From assembly GCA_019137255.1 (NCBI GenBank), contig WPDH01000018.1, positions 186,001 to 250,000 on the forward strand: 64,000 bases of DNA, written 5' to 3'. Origin of the DNA: Corinectria fuckeliana. Its lineage: Eukaryota > Ascomycota > Sordariomycetes > Hypocreales > Nectriaceae. A model generated the notes under the pieces. It saw only the letters and a program-made list of their open reading frames with translations, was not told where the DNA came from and did no database searches. A program made the position numbers and the translations under genes. Positions 43,501 through 54,663 of the stretch are shown piece after piece; position 1 is the stretch's first letter; each line of letters opens with the position of its first letter.

Positions 43501-45484
43501 CCTGCCTGGTCATCCCGTTCCAGCCAATTCCCATTCCCCATCCCAGGTCGGGCGAGCTGCGTCTGTTCTGCCCACACTTGGTCCACCGTTCCAACGGCAC
43601 AACGCACACTCTTCCCCCCTTCGAATGCCTCGCTGGACCTGTCACACGGCGAGCCTTGGCCGCAGAGCCCCTCCTGAGCAGGGCATCCATCAGTGTAGTG
43701 GGAAGTACGCCGTAGTCGCAGGCCGCTGTGCATCACTCTGTCTTTTTCAAGCTCTATTCCAATGCCTGTCGCAGCCCATGGAGGCTTTCTCACGCCCCTC
43801 GAGGCCTAGACGACGACGCCCCTCATCAGTGCCCACACCACCCGACCTCACCTATCCACTTCGCACTCCCAACCGCCAACAGCTCCCACTCAGTCACTCG
43901 TTCACTACTACGAACGGACGGTATTCACGTCCACAGCTACATCTACATCTACATCCATATCCACATCCCCGGTTCCAACGCACGCTCGGCGCCGCGCTGC
44001 CCTAGTCGGCTCCATATTGACTCGTTCCCCTTCCCGAACTCGTCAACAACAACAATAACAATAATAGCAATGCCTAACAACATCGCCGCTCGATAACGAA
44101 GCCCATCAGCATCCTCCAATCACAGGCGCTTCTTTTAGGTCCCGCCGCGCCAGTTTCTCGCGTCCGTCCCGACAAGCGCAGGTTGCATCTTTGGCCGCCC
44201 CTCCACACCCACCACATACACAACCACGCACTACTTACCTACCTACGCATCACAAGCCTGGCTGACTGCCAAGCTAGTAGGCCTACTGCTACGAAGTACT
44301 GAACTGTCTGAGCGCCATCCATCCATCCGTCCATCCATTGCCCTGTGGTGATCAAGGTGCAAAGAACCCAGCCATCCCGGCCCCGGCCTGCCCCGACCCC
44401 AGCCAAGGTACCAGCTGCTATACTTCCCCGCGATCCGCACAGGGACCGCAGTAACAAAGACTACACTACCTACCTACTACCTAAATAAGTAGGTAATTAG
44501 TACGGAGTGCACAACCGGCTCCAGCAGTCCAGGGCTTCAGGCACAGACAGGCTCGACCGGACTCTACCAGACTCCTGCAGAGGTCGACAGGGCTCGACAG
44601 GGCTCGACAGGGCTCGACAGGGCTCGACAGGGTTTCGGTAGGGCCCTCGTCTTGGCTTTCTTGCTTCTTGGGTACCTACTGCGTAACTGCCTGCTGGTGC
44701 ACCGGGCTGTCTGCTGCACCTAAGTAGCAATACTGCTGCACCTAGCAGCAATACTGCACATTCGGTACCGACAGGGGGCCGCTTGCTCGCCCAACCCCCG
44801 GTCCGTCTGCGTCTGCGTCGCTTCAATCGCGCCGCCGCTCGCTCACTCGCTCACTCGCTCACTCTCTTGGCTCACCCGCGCTCACTCTTTAAACCTGCCG
44901 CCCTCCATCCTTCCCGTCCCCAACCTGCGACTTCTGACCTCCTCTGGCCTGCGACCTGGCGACCCGGCGACCTGGCGACCTGCGATCTGCGACCTCCCAC
45001 CTGCGACCTCCAATCTCGGACCTGGAGCTCTCTTCCTTCGACTCTAGCTTGCCTCCCCTGCTGCTGCGGCGAGCTTGCTGTGCTGTCTTCCCTTCCCAAG
45101 GCCGGCCCTTCCATCGTCTAAGCTGCCGTCTTAGCTAAATAAAGGCTTTCAATTCCTCTCTCCCGCTTCGTCGTTTCCAACAGCAGCTGTCTGGCCTGAG
45201 CCCTCTCCGTCTCAACTGGACCCGACCCAACCTAAGCTACCTACTCCCACACCAACATCTACACCACCATCACCTGCTTACTACCATCGCCACCACGCCT
45301 TTTTCTCAGTCGGTCCTATCCTCCGCACATGTCTGTTTTCTCGGTGTTGCTCCCCAGGTCAGCCTTATAGACTCCGCATTCTCCAGGGTCTGCGAGGCAG
45401 TCTCGTCGTCGCTGCCGACACTACACTATCCGACGGTGACCTCTCGTCGCCAAGTGGTAGATATATCACCTCGTAGCTCCTGCC
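37521..45484. other. 8-kb region without a supportable gene
   Basis: Open frames up to ~190 codons occur but none shows a known motif or joins through introns into a longer protein; most overlap each other on opposite strands, as expected by chance. The composition is ordinary, not a RIP desert. Notable pieces: an 11-base A run near 41100, a CAGACA/GAGACA-type simple stretch near 41899-41925, G runs (e.g. 40837-40846) and a tandem repeat at 44581-44630. From ~42550 to 45480 the plus strand is strongly pyrimidine-rich (CATC, CACC, TACC tracts), resembling a very long leader or promoter of the gene at 45485. No tRNA B-box was noticed. Confidence 0.4.
44581..44630. repeat. Tandem repeat, 10 bp x 5 (GGCTCGACAG)
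   Basis: One AGGTCGACAG unit followed by four perfect GGCTCGACAG units. It lies ~860 bp upstream of the gene starting at 45485. Confidence 0.9.
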
Positions 45485-47936
45485 ATGGCTCTCGAAGCTC
45501 CCTTGAGGTCATCGACTGGAAACCTTCGATTCTCTTTTCCCTACCATCGCGGAGACATGTCTGCTCCCTCAGAGCCAGACGGGTTTCGCCCTGCCTTCAG
45601 AGTCGTGTATGTTCACCACCCCGCAAGCTCGCCTTGGCCCCAAACCCTTGCTGACCAGGCTCAACAGCTCCTCCCCGCCCCCAGCTACCGACTCCTCCTC
45701 TCTCCGACCCAGCTCCGCCAACCGAATGTCGTCCAACTCAATGCACATCATGAGTCCTAGCGACATCGTTGGACCCTCCCCAGTGACGTCCAACGGGACC
45801 GAGACCACAGAGATTGAGGACGACGTCTCGGAAGATGTACATCACGAATCCAATGACGGCAGTGCCATCCGTCGCGCCGAGGTCCGTCTGCTTTGTACAA
45901 TCGCTGTTGCATCGCCCACCACTGACTAACCTCCGCTACAGCTCATGATGCTCGGCACCAGCATACCCGAAAATATACGCCAACCGAGTAGTGACGAGGC
46001 CGTCTCTGTCATTCATGCTCCACAGAGCTTTGCAGCTTGGGTGCGTCATGCTCGCATCTTCGTAGTACCAACCACTCAACTGATTCGAAATAGGCCTCCG
46101 ATGAACCTATAACCAAGCAAAATGAACCCGTTGAGAGGTTGTCTCCCAAGGCAGATGTGGCCAGCCTCGTTGCTATGAATGGCAATTCAGACAAGGTCGG
46201 TCAATTCGCATCACGCTTCGCCGTTCCTCATACTGATTGCCACCCAGTCGCCTGCACACCCACCGCGTCCTCCAATCTCTACCGATGTCCGTCCCGTGCG
46301 GTACAGCCTGGAAAGCGCTACACCCATGGCGCAGGACCTGCAATCTATGTTGGACGATGGTAGCCGTTTACGGTCCAGCAGCACCAGCAGTCTTGAAAGT
46401 AGGTTGGTTCTACGTCCTAGGAGTGATGATACTGACCATCAACCAGAAATCGATGAGCAAACCGAGGCCGAGGCAGATGACGAGGATTACGCCTCCGAGG
46501 CGATGCCCATGTCCCGAGAGGAAGGTGAAGTCACTGCTTTGCGAAACGCCCTGCAAGAATGCTGGACTCTCTGCAACACCTTGGCCAGTTTAAGCTCCAT
46601 TCATCGTACCCGAGTCTTCAACAATTCCGGTATTCCCGACGCCCATGAGCAAGCTTGGAAGACGTGCTGGAAGCTTTGCCAACGTCTATACGATAACATG
46701 TACGAAGATACGACCCCGTTCAATGTGGGGGGGAATCTCGACCTCTGTCGCAACTTCTGCCAAGCTCTCTTCGATGTTCGCGAGCGAAACGATGAGATCA
46801 CAGACTCTGTTTTGCGTGTCAGTTTTGAGTTGAACAACCAGTTAGTACCACGCCGCCTAGGTTGCCGTAAGTATGTAAGCTAATGCCCCCGAAGCCTGTA
46901 TAGTGCCCAAGACAGCCGCAACCTCCCCGAGAAGTTTAGAGAGAGGACTTTGGATTTCTACATCACGTTATGCCATCGACTTATGAGGCAACGCAGCGAC
47001 TTCGTCGACGAAACCGATCAGCTACTGCAGGCATGTTGGGCCCTGGCGGAGATGCTCTTCAACATTCGACAGAACAAGCGTGACGGCAGACCTCCAGACG
47101 AGGAACTACTTGGGTCTGCAGTCCAAGCCTGCTGGAATCTTTGTGACATATTCAGGGATGGCTGGACACAGGTTCGACCTGACAGGCATACCCCACGGCC
47201 AGGTCAAACTGGCTTCCTCCCCAACCAGATTGACCAGAGCGGGCGCATGAGCCAGGCCTCGAACCGATCCTCCAAGCGTGATCGTGAGAGCATCAAAAGC
47301 GGGCGCCAGGAAGAAAAGCCTAGGAAGCCGCCGCCAGTTCCCGAGACACCCGTGACCGAGTTCGAGGACACGCCCATTTCCCCTCAGAGCCACTCGCCAC
47401 AGATGCCCAACATTCTCGTCCTCGGAACTCCCGGCGAAAGCAACCGAGGCGGGCGATGGTCCAGCAACGCCTCTAACTTGTCGGGCTATTCGAAGAGCAG
47501 TGCCAGGACGTCGAGCACGGCAACAACAACGGCCGTAGCCGAGGATGTAAACGTAACGAGAGCCAAGGTTCTCGTGCTCCGAGCTGCCATGAACCTGGGC
47601 TTCAACCGTGATTCCATTCCCGATGCCAAGGCAGCAGCAGCAGCGCTCCAGCATTTCGTCCAGGATTTGCCGGCGGGATCCTTCGGTTCTATGACGGCCC
47701 ATTCTACGCTGTTATCACAATACAAGAACTCGGTTCTCATGGACACCATCATCCCACGCCACCATTCTCTACCTATCCGCGGAAAGCGAGTCACGGCTCA
47801 CGACATGGCAAAGAGTATCCATACCATGACGAAGAGCTCGCAGAGGTACTCATACCTACGCGAGCTCTTCCGCTTTGTTTTCCAGTTCGGCCTTGAGGAC
47901 GTGGATAAGCGAAGAAATGTGAGCATCGTGGTCTGA
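45485..47936 (+). CDS. Fungal-specific protein with repeated Cys-Trp helical motifs (possibly DUF7624)
   Basis: Seven exons, 45485-45606, 45659-45881, 45942-46040, 46094-46195, 46248-46398, 46447-46840 and 46904-47936, give 707 residues with every junction in phase (introns 48-63 nt). The N-terminal ~230 residues are Ser/Pro-rich and probably disordered. The central region has helical units around a Cys-Trp pair: LQECWTLCNTL, WKTCWKLCQRLYD, LLQACWALAEMLF and AVQACWNLCDIF. A Ser/Pro-rich linker (PRKPPPVPETP) then leads to a conserved-looking C-terminus with RAKVLVLRAAMNLGFNR and LPAGSFGSM. I recall this architecture as a fungal domain of unknown function (DUF7624) but cannot verify that. Intron 46399-46446 is 48 nt without a stop, so retention would be in frame. 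Confidence 0.8.
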
Positions 47937-48695
47937 AGAGGAAATACGTTTATGGTGCCAAGACGGGTGGTTCCTTTTTTTCTTCCTTCTTTTTTTCCTT
48001 TACTTGGATAACACATGTTTGTCCACTGGTTAACGTTCACCTCCCTTGTCCCCTTTCTAGAATTGGGCGCCATGCATGGGTGGGAGGCTTAGCCTTGATT
48101 TCTACTACGCATCATACGAGAACAGACGGCACGACGCATGAAAGAAAGCGGAGGAGATTTATTTTGAAACTTTTAAAGAGATTTGAACGGCGGTCTATTC
48201 GTTTCAAAATGCACTAGATACCCTGTTGGAAGGATCAGGCGCCACACAGGCAGAGCGAGGATAAGGAGGAGGCAGTGGGCAGACAAATCTCAAAGGGGAG
48301 CGCCTTGGAACTGAGAGAGGGGGCACTCTTATAGTCATTCGCTGGTGAACAAGTCGTCTGATTTTTTAGTTGGGATGCAACGGGTCACGAACGAGTCTTT
48401 TGGGAGAGGGCACCGATGCTCGGTTGGAAGGATTATTTATCCAAATCGCTGAAAACAGATTTATCCCTATCGCTCAGTTCGCATCCTTGACTCGTTATCC
48501 TTCCTTGAATGTTTATCCATCATTGAACCTTTATCCTTCCTCAACTCCTTGTCCTTGTCTTTGACTCCAATTTGTCCCCCAGTACGCAACTCGTCTGCCA
48601 GTGAACCAACTCTGTGCAAAAAAGGGGAAAACGAGGGGGCAGAACAGAAGAAAGCCAAAATAAAACAAAATAAAACCCAAAGCGGAATGATTCCA
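47937..48695. other. Convergent 3' spacer
   Basis: 759 bp between two convergent genes. Contains TTATCC-type simple repeats around 48480-48560. No gene seen. Confidence 0.5.
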
Positions 48696-50629
48696 TCAAA
48701 TGGAATCGGTGATTATTTCCCACAGACCAGGCGTCTTCGGTCCATGCTCAGAAGGCGAGGTCGTGTCCTCTCGCTTGAGCTCCGGGAGAGAAAACATGTC
48801 ACCCAGCAGCCTGGGATCGATTGTGTCCAGGGAGACGGTGTTGCTGGGCATGGTCTGCGGCCTGAAGCCCGCCTGCAGCGGCATCACTGTGGGGACTTCT
48901 TTAGTGGTGAGCTGGTTGTGCTCGTCGTTGCAGAGGAACGGGAAGTCAGAGAAGTCGAAACCGACTGTTAGCACATCGTCCATGTTTGCGAGGTGGTCCA
49001 TCTTGGACCCGGAGGCTTGGGTGCTTACGACGTTTCCTGGCAGGGCTGTGCTCGAGTTTGTCTCGTTGAAGGGGATGGCGGGTTGCAACAGCACGTGGGA
49101 GTCGGAGCCGAGAGGAGGGCTCGCGGATGGGGTGTTGGTTGTCTCGTTTACAAGAGCCGTTGCGTCCGCGGGGACGGTCTCGGAGATGGGGTGGAAGGGG
49201 AACATCACATGCTCCGGTCGTTGGTGCAACGGTTCATGCAGCTGCTGTTCATGGTGATGTGGCTGGGGGTTGCTGTAGTACTGGGGTGACAGTGCTCGAC
49301 TCCAATCCGTGGCGCTACGTGTAGGCTGGGGTCCCAAGTTCTCCAAGGCCGGGCCTCGAACGTCTCTGTAGCTTTGAGCCGAGCTGCCTTGTTGGACTGG
49401 GCTGTAGTACGCTGCGGCACCCGGCTCGTTCTTGACCAGGGAGAGGTGGTTGACAGCCGGGAGGCCGTCGATCTGCTGATTGCCCATGTACTGCGCGGGA
49501 GAGGCCTGAGACCTGGCCGGAGAAGAATTGGTGAAGTGCGGGAGGCCGTCGATGGGTTGGTTGGTCATGTACTGGCTGTACTGGAGAGCAGGCTGAACCG
49601 AGGGTCGTCTTGGGCGAAGTTGCTGCATAGATGGATGATACTGAGGCGAGAGAAGCTGCTGCTGCTGATGGGCAGGGAGAGACAAGTGTGACTGGGCAGC
49701 AGCTCGAGAGGAGCCGTGGAGGAAATACTGGGTTGCCGAGGGCGCGTAGGATGAGGACGGGACAGAGGATGCATGCATGGTCGGGAGGTTGGCCAAGCTT
49801 CCAAGGTTGGAGAGATCCGGCTGGTGGTTCTCCCAGGCACCCGCCATGGCGTATGCTCCGGCGAGCAAGTGCCCCTGGCCGTGCTGGTACGCGCCCGCGT
49901 CGTCGTTCGCGGGGGCGGCCATGGCGGGGGAGAAGTCCGGTTGAGGTTTCGGGTCTGGCAGTTGGTGATACGGCAACGGCGGCGCGGGCGGCGCTTGCGA
50001 GGCCATCGCGGAGGAGGAGGAGGCTTGCAACGGGTTATGGTGCTGGAATAGCTGTGCCTGCGGCTGCTCGGGATGCGGAGGCAGGTTCCAGATGAGGTTG
50101 TCGGGTCCCTGGGCGACGTTTGGCGCCATCGGCGGCGGCAGCGGCGGCTCGGGATGGGCTTCGAGTTTCGGTTTCACTTCTTCGGGAACTGGAGGGGACT
50201 TTGTCTTTTCGCGACCCGCGCTGTGAGGATTGTTAGACGGGTGGTTGAGAGTAAGTAGGGAGAGGAGAAGAGGAGGAGGAGGAGGAGGAGGAGGAGGAGG
50301 AAGAAGTGAGGCGTTCAACATACCCGTCGTCCAATCTCTTTCTCTTTCTGCCCATGCTCGTGTTGATCATGGCGGTGCTGCAGCGAGGAAACGGTTTCGT
50401 CAGCTTTCGTTCTTCCCCGAGACTTCAGAGAGGGGCACGGTGACGAGACGTACTTGTACTTAGGGTCTTTGCCATACTTGTTCTTGACGTAGCGAAGCTG
50501 GTTGGCGGACAGCCTCTTGCCGAACATGGCGGCGTACTCGGTCGTGATGGCGTCTCCATCGTTGCCGTCGATGAAATGCTTGAGTAGAAACTGGATTTCC
50601 TCGGTCTTGTAGACGTTCTGGCCGACCAT
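48696..50629 (-). CDS. Pro/Gln-rich hypothetical protein with N-terminal helical domain
   Basis: Exons 50454-50629, 50324-50377 and 48696-50220 give 584 residues. The first ~60 residues form a compact helical unit (YKTEEIQFLLKHFIDGND, FGKRLSANQLRYVKNKYGKDP), reminiscent of SANT/Myb-like or trihelix DNA-binding modules, though I cannot assign a family. The second exon carries a clear nuclear signal, MGRKRKRL. The remainder is low complexity and rich in Pro, Gln, His and Ser. It includes two near-identical pieces, NQPIDGLPHFTNSSPARSQ and NQQIDGLPAVNHLS. The C-terminus contains an acidic/hydrophobic patch (VGFDFSDFPFLCND), typical of activation domains. A transcription-factor-like role is inference. 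The second intron holds a (TCC)n tract. Confidence 0.75.
50271..50301. repeat. (GGA)n microsatellite inside an intron
   Basis: About ten GGA units (TCC on the coding strand) in intron 50221-50323 of the Pro/Gln-rich gene, where they extend the polypyrimidine region. Confidence 0.9.
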
Positions 50630-51723
50630 GGTGTCCGGCCGCCAAGAAGGAGCGCGAAGTCGACGGAAAAGGCGTAGTTTGTCGGAGGAGGGCGGGGGCT
50701 GGCGCGAACAATAGAAACGTGCGATGGAGAGAGAGAGGTGAATGTTGAAGTAAGGAGGCGAGGGGGGGAGTGGTTTTGTGAAAACGGGGGAGGGCTCTTT
50801 TGGGTGCGCGGTGCAAAGCTGAGTGTGGAAAAAAGGAGGGAGCGCGCAGTGCTGTTCTCGCCGGGCAACGGTGTTAGCGTTCTTAGTTGCCAGCTGAACA
50901 GTGGGAGGTCGGGGGGAAGCAAAGTGTCGACAGCTAAGGAACAGGGTTGGCTTTCTAACAGGCAACAATGGAGAAAAGGAACAGAGAACGAGAGTTGGAG
51001 CAAGGTCTCCCCGCTTCGTCGACACCTTTTAAGAGGAAACCGGATGCCCATTCATTCACCCAGCGGAACCCGTCGTCGATCAACAGCAGAGACCTCCAAG
51101 GAACAACGAGAAACAAGGACTGGGAGGCCTTTCAAGTATACACTGAGAGAGTGTATAAGGGACACACAACAACTCACCAAGATTCAGTATGTTCGAAAGG
51201 TTGTGAAGAGGAGAAGGCGGAGGAGGAGGGAGGAGCAGGCTCATAAATATCCCGGTTCGGCAGATCATTCATTGGCAGCGGCGCAAGCAGTGAATCAACG
51301 GCCCAAAGGGGAAAATGGTTGAGGCCGAGACAATGAGTTGGGAACAGTTGGCGCCGGAGAGGGGAGCGTGTGAATAGACGAGGTCAGGAGACAATGCAGA
51401 CAATGGCTGAGAGAGGGTGGGTCGTGGATAGAGAACAGGGCGAGGGAGCAATGCCAGTGAATTTGAGCAAGCAGCGAGAATGGGAAGGTGACCAGTTTTG
51501 GGAAGCGTATTGTTGTTGTTGTTGTGTCTATTCATCTTGTGACCTGAGTGACTCCTCCCGTGTCAACCAGTCTATGCAGTCGTTAATCTACTGTCTATAG
51601 TCTAAACATGCCGTAATCTTTTTAAAGCCGGAAAAAAAAAAAGGGTCTAGACAGTGCCCTCGCAATGATTCCCTTCCTCCTCTCGCAGCAGCCTCGTTCA
51701 GCCACGCCGCTCACGACACATCG
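50630..51723. other. Intergenic spacer, 1.1 kb
   Basis: Promoter and leader of the Pro/Gln-rich gene plus the 3' side of the EFM2-like gene, both on the minus strand. Purine-rich on the plus strand (GAGGAAG tracts), i.e. a pyrimidine-rich leader on the coding strand. No gene recognised. Confidence 0.45.
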
Positions 51724-52120
51724 TCACTGACAACTGGTCCGCGGTGAGCCGCCGCGCGAGAAGACGCCCAGCCAGCACCTGACGCGGCCGGCGTCCTCGT
51801 CCTCCTCGTCCCCGCCCTCGCTCTCGCCCCAGTCGTCCTGGCCGGCAAGCTCGTCCTCCTCCTCGCAGAACAGCGGCGTGTCCAGGTCCAGCATGGCCTG
51901 CCGGAAGGCCTCGAGGAGCCGCGCCGTCGTGGCGTCGCGCCGCGGCACCATGACGACGGCGCGCGACTCGGAGCCCAGCGCAAGGTGCGAGCAGATGGCC
52001 GAGGCGAGCAGTGCCGGGTGGTCGTCGTCGTACATGGGGTCGGCTGCCAGGACAATCTAGAAAGGGTTTGGGGGTCAGAGGTTATGTCACGAGGCATGGG
52101 GAGGGAGAGAAAGTGCAGTG

Positions 52121-52151
<31 letters not shown>

Positions 52152-52959
52152 GTGTGTATGTGTGTGTATATGTGTGTGTATATGTGTGTGTATGTGTGCG
52201 TGTATGTCGTACCTTGAATTGATATAGCTCTCCAAACAGCGCCTGGTCGATCTCATCCTCGCTCCCGCCCCAGGTCAGAGGCCCAACCCTGAGGGAGCCG
52301 CCGCGAGACTCCACCAGGCTCGCGTTCTCAGAGACGTTGTCCTTGAGGTTCGGCACGATGATCGGCAGGTCGCTCAGCGCCACGGGGACCTTCCAGAGCG
52401 CCGCCGCCGCCAACCCCAGCAGCCCGGTCCCGGAGCCCAGCTCCAGGACGTCCGGGCGCGGCTGGCCCAGGGTCTCGTCGAACAGGCGGAACAGCGACGT
52501 CTCGGCCAGCTTGGGCAGGTGCTGGGAGAGGACGTAGGACGAGCCCCAGGTCTTGAAGCCGAGCGAGTCGCCCGTCAGCGCCGGTTCCCGGATGACGAGC
52601 TCGAAGTCCGCCGCCGCCGCCGCAGTCTCTCCGCCGAACGGCCACCGCCGGACGACGTCGCTCATGGCGGCGCGGCCGCACCTCTCGGACATGCGCTTGC
52701 TGGCCTGGGTCCAGAGGGCCTCCCTGTCGTCGTCGTCGTCGATCCAGGCGAGCGGGCTCTTGATGATGGACGTCAGGTAGCGGGTGGCCTCGCCCTTGCG
52801 CTGGCCGGCGAGGGACTCCTGCTCGGCGAGGGCATCGGAGCGCCGCCGCTTGTGGTTCCAGATGGGCGGCCTGAGCTCGAGGCTGCGGAGGGCGTCGGCC
52901 AGCTCGGCGTAGCTGGGCCGTTCCCACATCTGGGGGAGGTCTTCCACGGCGAGAGCCAT
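51724..52959 (-). CDS. EFM2/Rrg1-like protein-lysine methyltransferase
   Basis: Seven-beta-strand SAM methyltransferase of family 16, close to yeast Efm2 (elongation factor 2 methylation) and S. pombe Rrg1. Exons 52213-52959 and 51724-52056 give 359 residues. Motif I is VLELGSGTGLLGLAAA. It is preceded by the family block IREPALTGDSLGFKTWGSSYVLSQ and followed by VALSDLP. The post-splice sequence IVLAADPMYDDDHPALL is the usual motif-IV equivalent (D-P-x-Y). A large part of the 156-nt intron is a TG/TA microsatellite and is open in frame for over 40 codons, giving an HTHTYTHT-like run if retained. The C-terminus has an acidic insertion. The substrate assignment is by similarity only. Confidence 0.85.
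52119..52206. repeat. TG/TA microsatellite inside an intron
   Basis: About 88 bases of alternating TG and TA dinucleotides within the intron of the EFM2-like gene. Confidence 0.93.
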
Positions 52960-54663
52960 GGCGGCTGAATGGGGAGGAGGAGGGGCAGAGGGTTCCGTGA
53001 GGGTTCGTGTCTGAGTGGTGAGTAGAAGAGAAGAGTTGACAGAAACTAGAGAGGCAGGCGTCAAGGGAATCTCGTCAACTAGGCTCGCAGAAGAGCAAGC
53101 TTTTAAGCACTCATCTTGGGCGGTGATGATACGAACAGTTACGAGAAAGGCTGACGACTTCTTCTCACCCAGTTTTCGCGGCAGTAGTGTTCAGCGAGCG
53201 GGCTATCACAGACGCAGTGAGCACATAGTACGAAGGGGGTAGTGTTAGTGGCATGGGGAAGTCGAGTCCGGGGGGGCCAGAAGGGACCCTTTGGAAATAC
53301 AAATCACGGTTCAGTTGTCGGTGCGCTTCGTGGGTCTCCCATTCGCACTAACAGGAGTGGCAACTCGAGGCTCGACGGTGTGAGATGGAAAAGAATTCCG
53401 TTAGGGTATAACATCAGGGTCTCCGTTTTCACCAGCCACAGGGCGGTTAGCCACAGGCATCTTACGGAGTAGGTACCTAAGTAGATGGACAAATTTGACA
53501 AGCAGCAGGCGCACGCGCAGGTGCAGGCACGCGCAGGCACGCGCCGGGGATCGCCGCGTGTCCCACGTGGCCGGTAAGGCACCAAGCCCGGGTGCAGCCC
53601 CCCGCTGTCCTCCCGATTGGCTAGCCTTAATCATTCCTCCCACGCCCCAAGGTCCCTCTGTAAAATTCACCCTGGCAAACTGGCTTGGTCATGAATCAAC
53701 GTGACGCCTTCCAGGCTGTCGGCCATATACAAACAAAGGCCCTCGTGATAGGTATGTAGGACTTAATCACTCACTCACTTGCACACTCACTCACTCACTT
53801 ACACACTCACTCACTCACTTACACACTTAATCACTAGCTAATTCTGCACTCCCGCAGAAAACTGCCCACCTCTCGTCCCACCCTGTTTCTTATTGTTTCT
53901 TCCTAACTATACCCTCACTGTCGATAAAGGCAGAGCAGATAGTGGTACTATGTCAATGGGGCATTGTGGACTGTATTAAAGCAAACAATGTAGTAAATAA
54001 GTGCGGGCTTACGACGTGAATAGCACGACTCCTCCGAAACCTACTCCAGAAATGTTGCACCAAACTCCCAAGAAACCAGCCTGACACCAGCTCGAAAGTT
54101 CAGTATGTTCTCTAAGCGTCTAGAAAAGCAGCAATCACATACTTCCGCTCCGTTTGCTTCTCGCACTCTGCAGCTCATTGGACCGGTTCCTACCCTATGT
54201 CGGAGCCAATGAAGCCGTGCTTGGCGTCATGTCATTGTTTGCCCAGCAAGTGGGTCTCAGACCATCACGCCGAGCCCCGCCGGGAGTCAAGCTCACTCTC
54301 CGTCACATGCGTTTCACCTCATCCGTCAGCTCTTGTTCCAGTGTAGTCCATCTAGCTGCGCTTTGCGCTAGCTTGTTTCACTCAAATTAATCGTTCCTGA
54401 ATTTCATTCAACAATTGCTGTATTTCCCTGGCCTTGCCTGCCTATCCTAGCCGTGTGGCTGGTAGTGTGGTATCAAAAGCAACCAAATCAAATCAAATGA
54501 GCTCTGGTGTCCATCCGTAGAAGCTCTCGTCCTGTAACATGCGAATTCCGTCCCAAGATGCAAATGCAAATCAAAGCAAGGTTCATAATGCTGCCGTGTG
54601 TGCCCTTGGGCCCTTTCTCCCCTCTCCGATGTCACTTACCCCGGCCAACAATACCACCGTCGT
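52960..54663. other. Intergenic region, 1.7 kb
   Basis: Promoter side of the EFM2-like gene and 3' side of ELL. Contains CAGGCACGCG-type short repeats at 53515-53545 and the 20-bp tandem repeat at 53771-53830. No supportable gene. Confidence 0.45.
53771..53830. repeat. Tandem repeat, 20 bp x 3 (TCACTCACTT-based)
   Basis: Three consecutive 20-base units of the form TCACTCACTTRCACACTCAC, the last ending in CACACTTAA. Confidence 0.9.
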
